A DNA stretch of 64,000 nt from Candidatus Gastranaerophilales bacterium (GTDB lineage Bacteria > Cyanobacteriota > Vampirovibrionia > Gastranaerophilales > Gastranaerophilaceae): contig JAEEHV010000006.1 of NCBI GenBank assembly GCA_016280955.1, forward strand, positions 62,001 to 126,000, read 5' to 3'. This document shows, piece by piece, positions 26,137 through 34,793 of the stretch (its first letter is position 1; every line of letters begins with the position of its first letter). Below the pieces are notes generated by a model. It made no database searches. It was not told the DNA's origin and saw only the letters and a program-made list of their open reading frames with translations. The translations under genes were made by a program, and so were the position numbers.

Positions 26137-27168
26137 TTATGGTTTAATAAGGAATTTAATAGCATTACCTGCAATATGCTGCTCCATTGCCCATTCTACT
26201 TTATCAAGCGGCAATTCACCAGTGATAAGCTTCTCAACTTCAACATCACCTGATGCAATAAGGTTAAGAGCCATTCTGAAATATTTTGGAGTATGGTGAA
26301 ATACACTCATTAATTTAATATCACCATAGTGCATTTTTGTTGTATCAAAAGTTACGGTAGAACCGGACTTACAACCGCCAAAGAAATGAACGGTACCACC
26401 GGGACGAACACAAGAAAAAACCCGCTCCCACATCTCAGGAAGACCAACACACTCAACAGCAACATCAAGTCCTTTATTTTCTTCAGAAAATGCTTTAAAT
26501 ATTTTTTCAGGGTTTGGGTATTTTTTCAAATCAATAATTTCATCAGCATGGCTAAATTCTTCTGCAAGCTTTAATTTTATTGGATTCCTGCCGGCAGCAA
26601 TGACTTTAGCACCTTTTAATTTTGCAAGACGTGCAAACATAAGCCCTATCGGACCTATTCCTATAACTCCCACAGTATCACCGGGCTTTATATCAGTTCT
26701 TTCTACACCATGAACTACATTTGCCAATGGTTCTGAAAATGCTGCTTTGTAGAAAGGTAGTGAATCGGGCAATATAATCGTATTTTTTCTTACGATTCTT
26801 TCAGGTACAACAATATATTCCGCATAAGCACCATTTAATAAGTTTAAGTTTTCACATAAATTATACTCGCCGCGTTTGCAATAAAAACATTCTCCACACG
26901 GAGCAGAATTCGCACATACTACTCTGTCACCCGGTTTTACTTCAGTTACTCCTTCGGATACTTTTTCAACAATACCGGAAAACTCATGACCAAATCCTGA
27001 CGGTATTTGTTTTATTAATACCGGATGTCCGCGCCTGTACGTTTTAACATCTGTGCCGCATGTTAATGCAGCTTCAACTTTTACAAGAATTTCGCCTTTT
27101 TCAAGCGGTTTAATGCTTATATCTTCATATTTAATATTTTGCGGTCCGTAAAATAATACAGCTTTCAT
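26137..27168 (-). CDS. Zinc-dependent medium-chain alcohol/polyol dehydrogenase
   Basis: This 343-residue MDR-family enzyme has both zinc sites: the catalytic one at CGTDVKTYRRGHP plus GHEFSG, and the structural one with four cysteines in CGECFYCKRGEYNLC. The Rossmann motif GVIGIGPIGLMFARL supports NAD(P)H binding. It is close to threonine- or sorbitol-dehydrogenase-like proteins; the alcohol substrate cannot be told. CAGGAAT precedes the ATG. It lies just downstream of lgt and may share its transcript. Confidence 0.88.
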   Translation of the reverse strand: MKAVLFYGPQNIKYEDISIKPLEKGEILVKVEAALTCGTDVKTYRRGHPVLIKQIPSGFGHEFSGIVEKVSEGVTEVKPGDRVVCANSAPCGECFYCKRGEYNLCENLNLLNGAYAEYIVVPERIVRKNTIILPDSLPFYKAAFSEPLANVVHGVERTDIKPGDTVGVIGIGPIGLMFARLAKLKGAKVIAAGRNPIKLKLAEEFSHADEIIDLKKYPNPEKIFKAFSEENKGLDVAVECVGLPEMWERVFSCVRPGGTVHFFGGCKSGSTVTFDTTKMHYGDIKLMSVFHHTPKYFRMALNLIASGDVEVEKLITGELPLDKVEWAMEQHIAGNAIKFLIKP

Positions 27169-27185
27169 AATTATTCCTGTTAAAT

Positions 27186-27980
27186 TTATGCTTTTCTTTT
27201 ATTATTTATAAAACTAAAGAATAACAGCACAATTGATATTACAATTATACTTCTTGACATTATTATTGCAACCGGAACGTCAAATATATACCTCACACTG
27301 TCAATTCTGAATGATTCAACAAGAATCCTTGCGACAGAATATAATATTAAATAAATAAGAGCAAGATTACCTTCATGAAAATTAATTTTCTTTCTTACCA
27401 AAATAACTAATATAATGAAAATTAATAAATCCAGTATGCTTTCATATAAGAACGCAGGGTGAAAATACTCATTATCTAAATAAGGTACCTGCCTGTACTG
27501 CGGTTGAATATAAAGTTTCCATGGTAAATCAGTAGGAAGCCCATAGGCTTCGGAATTAAAAAAGTTACCCCATCTCCCTATTGATTGCCCCAAAACCAAA
27601 CCAAGGGAAGATATATCACACAATTTTTTCCACGAAATTTTCTTAATTTTTGCGAACAACAAGAGCCCGATAAATCCGCCTATTATTGCACCGTGAATAG
27701 ATAAGCCGCCATGTCTTAATGCTAATATTTCTGACGGGAAACGACAATAAAAGTTAAAATCCATTAGGCAATAATACAGCCTTGCACCGATAAGTCCAAA
27801 AACTATTAAAAACGGTGCCATATCAATTATAGTTTCTTTTTTTAAACTAAAATACTTAGTACCAATCCAATCAGATACAAGTGTTCCGGCACAAATTGCA
27901 AGAGCCATAATTACACCGTAAAAGTATATATTAACACCAAAAACCGTAAATATTATTTGTGACGGCGATGTAAAAATCAT
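27186..27980 (-). CDS. lgt: Prolipoprotein diacylglyceryl transferase
   Basis: Lgt transfers diacylglycerol from phosphatidylglycerol to the lipobox cysteine of prelipoproteins in the inner membrane. The signature GRWGNFFNSEAYG is intact, as are HGGLSIHGAIIGG and the catalytic-region arginine after LIGARLYYCL. About seven membrane helices are visible across 264 residues. Its ATG overlaps the stop of the upstream lipoprotein gene by four bases (ATGA), so a lipoprotein and its modifying enzyme are translationally coupled. Confidence 0.96.
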   Translation of the reverse strand: MIFTSPSQIIFTVFGVNIYFYGVIMALAICAGTLVSDWIGTKYFSLKKETIIDMAPFLIVFGLIGARLYYCLMDFNFYCRFPSEILALRHGGLSIHGAIIGGFIGLLLFAKIKKISWKKLCDISSLGLVLGQSIGRWGNFFNSEAYGLPTDLPWKLYIQPQYRQVPYLDNEYFHPAFLYESILDLLIFIILVILVRKKINFHEGNLALIYLILYSVARILVESFRIDSVRYIFDVPVAIIMSRSIIVISIVLLFFSFINNKRKA

Positions 27981-28558
27981 TGATTAACAACATCTTTCTT
28001 TTCAATAGCAGAAATATATTCTTCGGATTGTTTTATCATTTCTTCAATTAATTCTTTATCTTTTGAATTAGGATTGTGTTGTAGATATTTTTGTAAATTT
28101 TTAATAGCGCCTTCTCTTAAAACGCACGACTGTAACTTATCTTCATCGGTAATGATATGTTTTATCTCAACATTTCCGGATTCAGTGTCAGCAGATGCAT
28201 TTTCTTCAAATTTTGCTTCATCTATAATATCATCAGCCAAACCGATTTGAGCTATGCCCATAGAATAATAAAACTCATAGAAATCAGGCTTTAAGCTAAT
28301 TCCTGTTTCAAGAGCATCAATAGCTTTTTGGTACTGATTAGCATTTATTGCAGCAACTCCGAGGTTATAATATGTTTGATATACCGTAGAGTCCAAGTCA
28401 ATACTTGCCTGCAAACGGCTCATTGCTGCTTCATAGTCACCTTTTTGCATGTATTCTGATGCTTTATTATTAAGTTCCTGTACTGCTATATTATTAATAC
28501 AAGCTGTTGATATAACGGCTACAAGCAAAATTGATACTATCATTAATGCTTTTTTCAT
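27977..28558 (-). CDS. TPR-repeat lipoprotein
   Basis: The leader MKKALMIVSILLVAVISTAC ends in a lipobox cysteine. Residues 30-110 hold consecutive tetratricopeptide repeats (KASEYMQKGDYEAAMSRLQA; YYNLGVAAINANQYQKAIDA; FYEFYYSMGIA). After an acidic linker a further helical pair follows. It probably scaffolds an envelope complex. It is translationally coupled to lgt. Confidence 0.85.
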   Translation of the reverse strand: MKKALMIVSILLVAVISTACINNIAVQELNNKASEYMQKGDYEAAMSRLQASIDLDSTVYQTYYNLGVAAINANQYQKAIDALETGISLKPDFYEFYYSMGIAQIGLADDIIDEAKFEENASADTESGNVEIKHIITDEDKLQSCVLREGAIKNLQKYLQHNPNSKDKELIEEMIKQSEEYISAIEKKDVVNQ

Positions 28559-28651
28559 TATAAAAATCCTTATTTAAGTTCCAAATCTCTCACATCTATC
28601 GATTTTAATACACAAGAACAAAATAATCAAGAATGTTAACAAAAATAATCT

Positions 28652-29149
28652 TTAATCACTCAAAGCATTATCACCTGATACTTTCTCTCCATTAATCACA
28701 TACCTTGCAAATTCAGATTTCAATAAGTGGTTATCAATGAGTGAATACGAATCAAGTGTTAATGTATTAATACCTGAAAAATTAGTTTTATCAATTCTTA
28801 TTGATACGGTGTCAATTAATATTTTATTATCATAAGGTGCCTTTTTGGAAAAAATAACCAAATTACCCTCGGCAGAATGTATTGAAAGTTCTGCATTAGC
28901 ACCTGTAAATGGATTTGAAAGCATCAAAACATCACCGCATCTGGACAAATTCCAGATGTCAGCACTTTGAGGTTTAAACGTTCCGGGGCTGTTAGTTTCT
29001 TCTAATTTTGCCGTTATCCGCCAAGTACCAAACAATGCTTTTGGCACTTCTTCTATTGATATACCTGCACTGAGAACTTTATCTTCAGCATTAACTTGCG
29101 GCAACATTAAAAATATAAGCAATATTAAAAAAGACCATATTTTTTTCAT
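28652..29149 (-). CDS. Exported protein of unknown function
   Basis: MKKIWSFLILLIFLMLPQVNA is a good signal peptide with cleavage after VNA. The mature ~145-residue part looks beta-rich (FGTWRITAKLEE; ADIWNLSRCGDVLMLSNPFTG), recalling a small lipocalin-like or beta-sandwich domain, but I cannot name a family. The ATG at 29149 is chosen because TATAAT with an upstream TG ends exactly six bases before it and there is no Shine-Dalgarno: a leaderless mRNA. A longer reading to 29239 would run through this promoter and overlap the dnaE promoter. Confidence 0.7.
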   Translation of the reverse strand: MKKIWSFLILLIFLMLPQVNAEDKVLSAGISIEEVPKALFGTWRITAKLEETNSPGTFKPQSADIWNLSRCGDVLMLSNPFTGANAELSIHSAEGNLVIFSKKAPYDNKILIDTVSIRIDKTNFSGINTLTLDSYSLIDNHLLKSEFARYVINGEKVSGDNALSD

Positions 29150-29155
29150 AAATAT

Positions 29156-29164
29156 ATTATAACA
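29156..29164 (-). promoter_or_regulatory. Extended -10 promoter giving a leaderless mRNA (29149 gene)
   Basis: On the minus strand TG-T-TATAAT is followed by six bases (ATATTT) and the ATG. It is divergent from the similarly built dnaE promoter 80 bp away. Confidence 0.6.
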
Positions 29165-29241
29165 ATATTTATAAAAAAATCTATTTATCAGGAATACATC
29201 ACTATAACCAATATAAAATTTTACAAACCTTAATATCAATT

Positions 29242-29252
29242 TATGATAGATT
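29242..29252 (+). promoter_or_regulatory. Extended -10 promoter giving a leaderless dnaE mRNA
   Basis: TATG-A-TAGATT is followed by six bases (TAATAT) and the dnaE ATG at 29259. No Shine-Dalgarno is possible in this spacing. Confidence 0.55.
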
Positions 29253-29258
29253 TAATAT

Positions 29259-32200
29259 ATGACAAATTTTATTCCACTACACATTCACACGGAATATTCC
29301 TTATTAGACGGAATGATTAGGGTAGGTGATTTAGTAAAATATGCGGCAGATAACAATTTGCCCGGTATAGCAATCACCGACCACGGTGTAATGTATTCAG
29401 CAGTTGAATTCTATGAACTTGCTGAAAAACATCATATTAATCCTTTAATCGGCTGTGAATTTTATGTTCATACCGGTGATATTCACACACGTGATGCAGC
29501 CAATAATCCTTTATATCACCTTATATTAATAGCAAAAGACAACAAAGGGTATAAAAACTTAATAAAATTAGTTTCAACAGCTTGGTGTGAAGGATTTTAT
29601 TATAAACCAAGAATTAATTTTGAACTGCTGGAAGAATACCATGAAGGATTAATTTGTACATCTGCCTGTTTAGGCGGAGAAATTCTAAAACATCTTATAA
29701 AAGATGAAAAAGATATTGCATACGAAGTTGCTAAAAAATATCAAAAATTATTTGGCGATGATTATTATATAGAACTTCAGGATCATAATCTGCCTGAGCA
29801 AAAAAGAACTAATCCGATGCTTATACAACTCGCAAAGGAATTAGGAATCAAAATGGTTATAACAAACGATTCCCACTATCTGAAAAAAGAGGATGCAGAT
29901 GCACAAGATACACTTTTATGCCTTCAGACAAACGCAAATAAAGATGATGAAAACCGTTTTTCATTCCCTAATAATGAATTCTATATAAAATCAAAAGAAG
30001 AAATGAGACAGGCATTTTCCTGGATGGACGAAGAAACTTTTGAAGAATGCTGTAAAAATACTGAAGAAGTCTGCAGCAAATGTCATGTAGAAATTGAATT
30101 ACATAATGCACCGCTGCCGCATTATGATGTACCAAAGGAATTTATTTATACATCAGATAACGTTGATGAAAAAATTATTGAACGTCTAAAAAAGAAACAC
30201 AAAACAGATAAAACAGAAGACGTTCTTGATGAAGCAAAATATATTCAGGGAATTGAAAATTATCTGGAACATATTGTTCTTGAAGGTTTAAAAAAACGAT
30301 ACGGTGATCCTGTTCCGGAATCAATTATAAAACGTGCCGAATATGAACTCGGTGTTATTAACCAAATGGGATTTCCAGCATATTTTATGATTACTTGGGA
30401 TTTTATACATTATGCAAAAACCCACGATATTCCAGTCGGCCCCGGAAGAGGCTCAGCAGCCGGTTCTGTTGTAGCTTATGCACTTGAAATTACCGATATA
30501 GATCCTATCTATCATAAATTATTGTTTGAACGATTTCTCAATCCGGAAAGATATACAATGCCTGATATTGATATAGATTTCTGTATTGATCGCCGTGGTG
30601 AAGTTATAGATTATGTAACTCAAAAATATGGTGTGGATAAAGTCTGTCAGATTATTACATTTTCTACTTATGCACCAAAAGCTGCATTTAAAGGTGTTGG
30701 CAGAGTTTTGCAGGTGCCGTTTACAGACAGCAACCGTTTAACAGGTCTTATAGAACCTGCTCTTGATGTTGCCAAGGCAACAAATGAAAAAGCTGAATGG
30801 CTGCGAGATATTATTAACACGGAAGGTAGTTCCGAATTTAAGCAGCTTTACGAAGAAGATTTTCAGATAACAAACCCTGAAACAGGCAAAGCCATAAGTT
30901 TTAAACGTTGGGTTGATATGGCAATAGCAATCGAAGGGCTAAAATGCGGCACAGGTACCCATGCAGCAGGAGTAATAATTTCACATGCGCCTCTTGATAC
31001 AATTTTACCGGTACAGCCGTCAAAAGACGGTATTGTCCAAACAGGTTACCCGAAACACGAAGCAACAGAAGTTTTAGACCTTTTAAAAATGGACTTCTTG
31101 GGACTCAGAAACCTCACCATGATTACTAAAACAGTAAAAATGGTTAAAAAATATCGTGGAATAGATGTTGATATAAACCATATTCCGCTTGATGACAAGC
31201 CGACATTTGATATGCTTACAAAAGGTGAAACAATTGGTGTATTTCAGCTTGAATCACAGGGTATGATGAATCTTGTAAAACGTCTTAAGCCTGACGTTTT
31301 TGAAGATTTAGGTGCTCTTGTGGCTCTATTTCGTCCGGGCCCGTTAGGTTCAGGTATGGTTGATAAGTTTGTAGCGAGAAAACACGGTCAGCAGGAAATT
31401 ACTTATGCTCATCCTTCCCTGGAACCCGTGTTAAAAGATACATATGGAACAATCGTTTATCAGGAACAAATTATGCAGGTCTTCCAAGTCCTTGCCGATT
31501 ATTCACTCGGTCAGGCAGACCAAGTCCGTCGTATGATGGGTAAAAAAGACCAGAAAGCAATGGAAGAACAAAGGGGAAAATTTATTGAAGCATCTGCTAA
31601 GCATGATATGAAAAAAGAAGATGCTGAAGCTTTATTTAATGATATTTTAAATTTTGCGTCATATTGTTTTAACAGGTCACATTCAGCGGCTTATGCATTC
31701 GTTGCTTATCAAACAGCATACTTAAAATGTCATTATCCTGTCGAATACTTCTCGGCACTGCTATCAAGTGTCTCAGATAACAAGGATCAGACACAGTTAT
31801 ATATTGCGGAAGCACAAAAATACGGCAGCAAAGTTTTACCACCTGATATTAACAAATCTTATCTTGAATATGCTCCGGACGGAAATGATATACGTTTTGG
31901 AATGGCAGCAATTAAAGGTGTCGGCGCAGCAGTTGTTGAAGCTATTATAAAAGAACGTGATGAAAATGGTGAATTTAAGAGTATATTTGATTTCTGCAAG
32001 CGTGTAGATCCAAAATACGTAAACAAAAAATCTCTGGAAGGTTTAATAAAATCAGGTGCTTTTTCAAGCATAGAAAAAAGCCGAAAACAGTTATTTGAAA
32101 ATTTAGAATATATTCTTGATGTCACTTCAAAAGAAGCAAAAGACAGAGAAATGGGACAGGTAAGTTTATTTTCTGCGTTAGGCGGAGATGATGAATTTAC

Positions 32201-32903
32201 AAATGCTCAATATTCTCTGCAAGGAAGTGATGAAGAATATACGGACAAAGAAATTCAACAGTTGGAAAAAGAGTTTCTCGGTTTCTATGTCACATCACAT
32301 CCTTTATTTTCATTGAGAGATAAAATGCAATTCCTGAAAACTCATGATATCTCTAAACTTCAAGAACTTGACGAAGGCGCAGAAGTTACTCTTTGCGGAT
32401 TAATTACAAACATAAGACAAATTCCGCAAAAAAGTGATCCGTCAAAATTTATAAGGTTTGTAACCCTTGAAGATTTAACCGGAAGTGCAGACTGTGTATG
32501 CTTCCATAAAAAACTTCAGGATTATGCGGAAATATTGGTACAGGATGAAAAAGTAATTATCACAGGGAAAGTTCAGCACAGAGGTGAAAATTCCATAAGT
32601 ATATTAATCGATTCAGCAAAATCAGTAGATAACTCAAATATTGTAACCGTAAAATTAAAAAAAGAAATTAAATATGAAGAACTTTGCGGAATAAAAAATA
32701 TTCTTGCAAAACACCATGGAGATGATCCAGTAATCATCAAACTTCCGCCTGTAAACGGTTACAGCACAAGAATACTTGCTTCACCTATATTTTGGGTAAG
32801 TTCTACAAATGACTTAGTACACCATTTTGAAACAGTATTCACTGATGAAGTGGATGTTTCAATCCGTTCATTAGATAAACCGTTGGAAAGTGCTTCAATA
32901 TAA
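29259..32903 (+). CDS. dnaE: DNA polymerase III alpha subunit
   Basis: At 1214 residues this is a full-length C-family replicative polymerase. The N-terminal PHP domain retains what look like all nine metal ligands: H8, H10, D17, H42, E67, H87, C137, D204 and H206. The polymerase core shows GPGRGSAAGSVVAYAL and PDIDIDFC, the second with catalytic aspartates, followed by RPGPLGSGM. A helix-hairpin-helix region and a C-terminal OB fold (VTLCGLITNIRQIPQK) complete it. It has its own promoter and a predicted leaderless start. It ends five bases from the convergent TPR gene. Confidence 0.97.
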   Translation: MTNFIPLHIHTEYSLLDGMIRVGDLVKYAADNNLPGIAITDHGVMYSAVEFYELAEKHHINPLIGCEFYVHTGDIHTRDAANNPLYHLILIAKDNKGYKNLIKLVSTAWCEGFYYKPRINFELLEEYHEGLICTSACLGGEILKHLIKDEKDIAYEVAKKYQKLFGDDYYIELQDHNLPEQKRTNPMLIQLAKELGIKMVITNDSHYLKKEDADAQDTLLCLQTNANKDDENRFSFPNNEFYIKSKEEMRQAFSWMDEETFEECCKNTEEVCSKCHVEIELHNAPLPHYDVPKEFIYTSDNVDEKIIERLKKKHKTDKTEDVLDEAKYIQGIENYLEHIVLEGLKKRYGDPVPESIIKRAEYELGVINQMGFPAYFMITWDFIHYAKTHDIPVGPGRGSAAGSVVAYALEITDIDPIYHKLLFERFLNPERYTMPDIDIDFCIDRRGEVIDYVTQKYGVDKVCQIITFSTYAPKAAFKGVGRVLQVPFTDSNRLTGLIEPALDVAKATNEKAEWLRDIINTEGSSEFKQLYEEDFQITNPETGKAISFKRWVDMAIAIEGLKCGTGTHAAGVIISHAPLDTILPVQPSKDGIVQTGYPKHEATEVLDLLKMDFLGLRNLTMITKTVKMVKKYRGIDVDINHIPLDDKPTFDMLTKGETIGVFQLESQGMMNLVKRLKPDVFEDLGALVALFRPGPLGSGMVDKFVARKHGQQEITYAHPSLEPVLKDTYGTIVYQEQIMQVFQVLADYSLGQADQVRRMMGKKDQKAMEEQRGKFIEASAKHDMKKEDAEALFNDILNFASYCFNRSHSAAYAFVAYQTAYLKCHYPVEYFSALLSSVSDNKDQTQLYIAEAQKYGSKVLPPDINKSYLEYAPDGNDIRFGMAAIKGVGAAVVEAIIKERDENGEFKSIFDFCKRVDPKYVNKKSLEGLIKSGAFSSIEKSRKQLFENLEYILDVTSKEAKDREMGQVSLFSALGGDDEFTNAQYSLQGSDEEYTDKEIQQLEKEFLGFYVTSHPLFSLRDKMQFLKTHDISKLQELDEGAEVTLCGLITNIRQIPQKSDPSKFIRFVTLEDLTGSADCVCFHKKLQDYAEILVQDEKVIITGKVQHRGENSISILIDSAKSVDNSNIVTVKLKKEIKYEELCGIKNILAKHHGDDPVIIKLPPVNGYSTRILASPIFWVSSTNDLVHHFETVFTDEVDVSIRSLDKPLESASI

Positions 32904-32908
32904 TATAA

Positions 32909-34186
32909 TTATCTCATGCGATTTCCGAATATACCTTTAAACAGTGAAAGCAAGCCGCCGCCACCTGATGTCTGCAAACGTTCAATATTTTCCTGAGCCG
33001 ATGTATTTCTTGGATCAATCTCTTTTAATTGTTCCCAATAAGAAACTGCACCGGAAGTATCACCTATAGATTCTCTAAATTCAGCAAGTTTTTGAAGTGC
33101 ATTTTTGTTTTTCTTATCAATATCAGCCAATCTTTCATAAAATTCACAAGCCTTGGTTCTATCACCGTCAGCTTCCAATAATGCGGCAATAGTTTCAATT
33201 AAGTCAATATCTTTGTTATTATAACGGTAAGCAGTCATATATTCGTTAATGGCAACATCACGATTGCCACGCACTACATTGTATTTTCCCCAATTTACAT
33301 GTTCATTAAAAGAGTCACCTTTTTGTTCATAAATTAATGCACGCATTTGATAAATCAGCGGAGAATTCGGCTCAATTTTTGAAAATTCGTCTATTGCAAG
33401 AAATGCCTCATCATACATTTCCTTTTGAAAATAATACTGAGCCAAAAGAGAATGAAAATTCGGATTTTTAATAAACTGAGATTTTACACTCATTAAAACC
33501 TCATACCCTTTTTCATTTTCACCGAGGTCAAATAATGCTCTGGCTTTTGTTAACGGTTCTTTTGTGAGCTCAAGTGCCTTTGACGGTTGTGAATTTCTTA
33601 TATATAACCCTGCAAGAAGCTCATCATAATATGTAAAACCATTATCTTTTTTACCTCTTTCAAGTATCTGAATCGCAGAAATTATGCCTTCTGTTTTTTC
33701 TAATAACTCAGACAATTTAACATATACCATTGGATTTTTATCGTCATAATCGGCAATACGTAAGTATTCATCTATTGCCTCCTGATACTTTTCCTGCCCT
33801 TCACAAAGTCCTGCATGTAAATATCTTGCAGGAAGTGCTTCTTCAGCATCTTTTGCATGAGATATTGCTTTTTTATAATCACTTTTTGCATAACTCATTT
33901 GCTGCTGAAGTGCATGCATATTTCCTCTTAACAGATAATATTTAAACTTATCCTCATCAACAAAAATATCAAGAAGCTGCTCATGAGCCATTAAATTAGC
34001 CGGATCTACCTCAAGAATATGAGAATAATACTGTTTTGCCTCGGACTTTTTATCCAAAACAAGTGCAACATGTGCTGTTCTGGTTAATATATCAACATCA
34101 TCAGGTTTACTTAAAAGTATTTTTTTATATTCTGCATAAGCATCTTCATATTTTTCATTTTGTTCATATTGTTCAGCTAAGTTCAT
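32909..34186 (-). CDS. Multi-TPR protein
   Basis: The 425-residue protein is built almost wholly of tetratricopeptide repeats from residue 1 (LAEQYEQNEKYEDAYAEYKKILL; ILTRTAHVALVLDKKSEAKQYYSHIL; and at least eight more), ending in a Gly-rich tail (TSGGGGLLSLFKGIFG). No signal peptide is seen, so it is probably a cytoplasmic scaffold, possibly membrane-associated through the amphipathic tail. AGGGGAT precedes the ATG. It is likely co-transcribed with pth and ffh upstream. Confidence 0.82.
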   Translation of the reverse strand: MNLAEQYEQNEKYEDAYAEYKKILLSKPDDVDILTRTAHVALVLDKKSEAKQYYSHILEVDPANLMAHEQLLDIFVDEDKFKYYLLRGNMHALQQQMSYAKSDYKKAISHAKDAEEALPARYLHAGLCEGQEKYQEAIDEYLRIADYDDKNPMVYVKLSELLEKTEGIISAIQILERGKKDNGFTYYDELLAGLYIRNSQPSKALELTKEPLTKARALFDLGENEKGYEVLMSVKSQFIKNPNFHSLLAQYYFQKEMYDEAFLAIDEFSKIEPNSPLIYQMRALIYEQKGDSFNEHVNWGKYNVVRGNRDVAINEYMTAYRYNNKDIDLIETIAALLEADGDRTKACEFYERLADIDKKNKNALQKLAEFRESIGDTSGAVSYWEQLKEIDPRNTSAQENIERLQTSGGGGLLSLFKGIFGNRMR

Positions 34187-34206
34187 AATATATATCCCCT
34201 TTAATA

Positions 34207-34764
34207 CTAATTATATTTGTTTTGAGCTTCACTCATACCTTTTGTAAAATAACACGCAATACCTTCTTTTGCAATAGATATCGTCTCTTTTAATTTGTCT
34301 AATTCATCTTTGGTAAAATTTTGCAAAACAAAAACTTCCGAAGGGATTGACGGCTGCGGTCCGATTCCTATGCGAAGGCGAGCAACATTTGGAGTTCCCA
34401 AATGCTTTATAACGGATTTTATTCCATTATGCCCCCCGTCTGAGCCGTTAGGTCGGAATCTGATTTTTCCCAAATCAATAGACATATCATCATACACAAT
34501 TAAAATATCACTAATGTCGATTTTATAATAATCTACAACTGCTCTTACGGCTTCTCCGGACAGATTCATAAATGTTGTCGGTTTTATAAGCAAATAGTCT
34601 TCGTCATTGTGCAAATACCTTGTCATAAGACATTTTAAACGGGAATTGTCTTTTAATTCAAGACCAGCATTTATTGCAATACTATCAATAAGCATAAATC
34701 CTGTATTATGCCTTGTAAAAGTATATTTTGCACCCACATTTCCCAAGCCTGCAATAAGTTTCAT
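34207..34764 (-). CDS. pth: Peptidyl-tRNA hydrolase
   Basis: Pth releases peptides from drop-off peptidyl-tRNA. The start KLIAGLGNVGAKYTFTRHNTGF contains the catalytic histidine, and the family motifs LIKPTTFMNLSGEAV, YDDMSIDLGKIR and GGHNGIKSVI are intact. The 185-residue length is typical. AGGA precedes the ATG. It lies 29 bp after ffh. Confidence 0.96.
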   Translation of the reverse strand: MKLIAGLGNVGAKYTFTRHNTGFMLIDSIAINAGLELKDNSRLKCLMTRYLHNDEDYLLIKPTTFMNLSGEAVRAVVDYYKIDISDILIVYDDMSIDLGKIRFRPNGSDGGHNGIKSVIKHLGTPNVARLRIGIGPQPSIPSEVFVLQNFTKDELDKLKETISIAKEGIACYFTKGMSEAQNKYN

Positions 34765-34793
34765 TTTCTAATTCCTGTTTTATCAGCTGTCAT

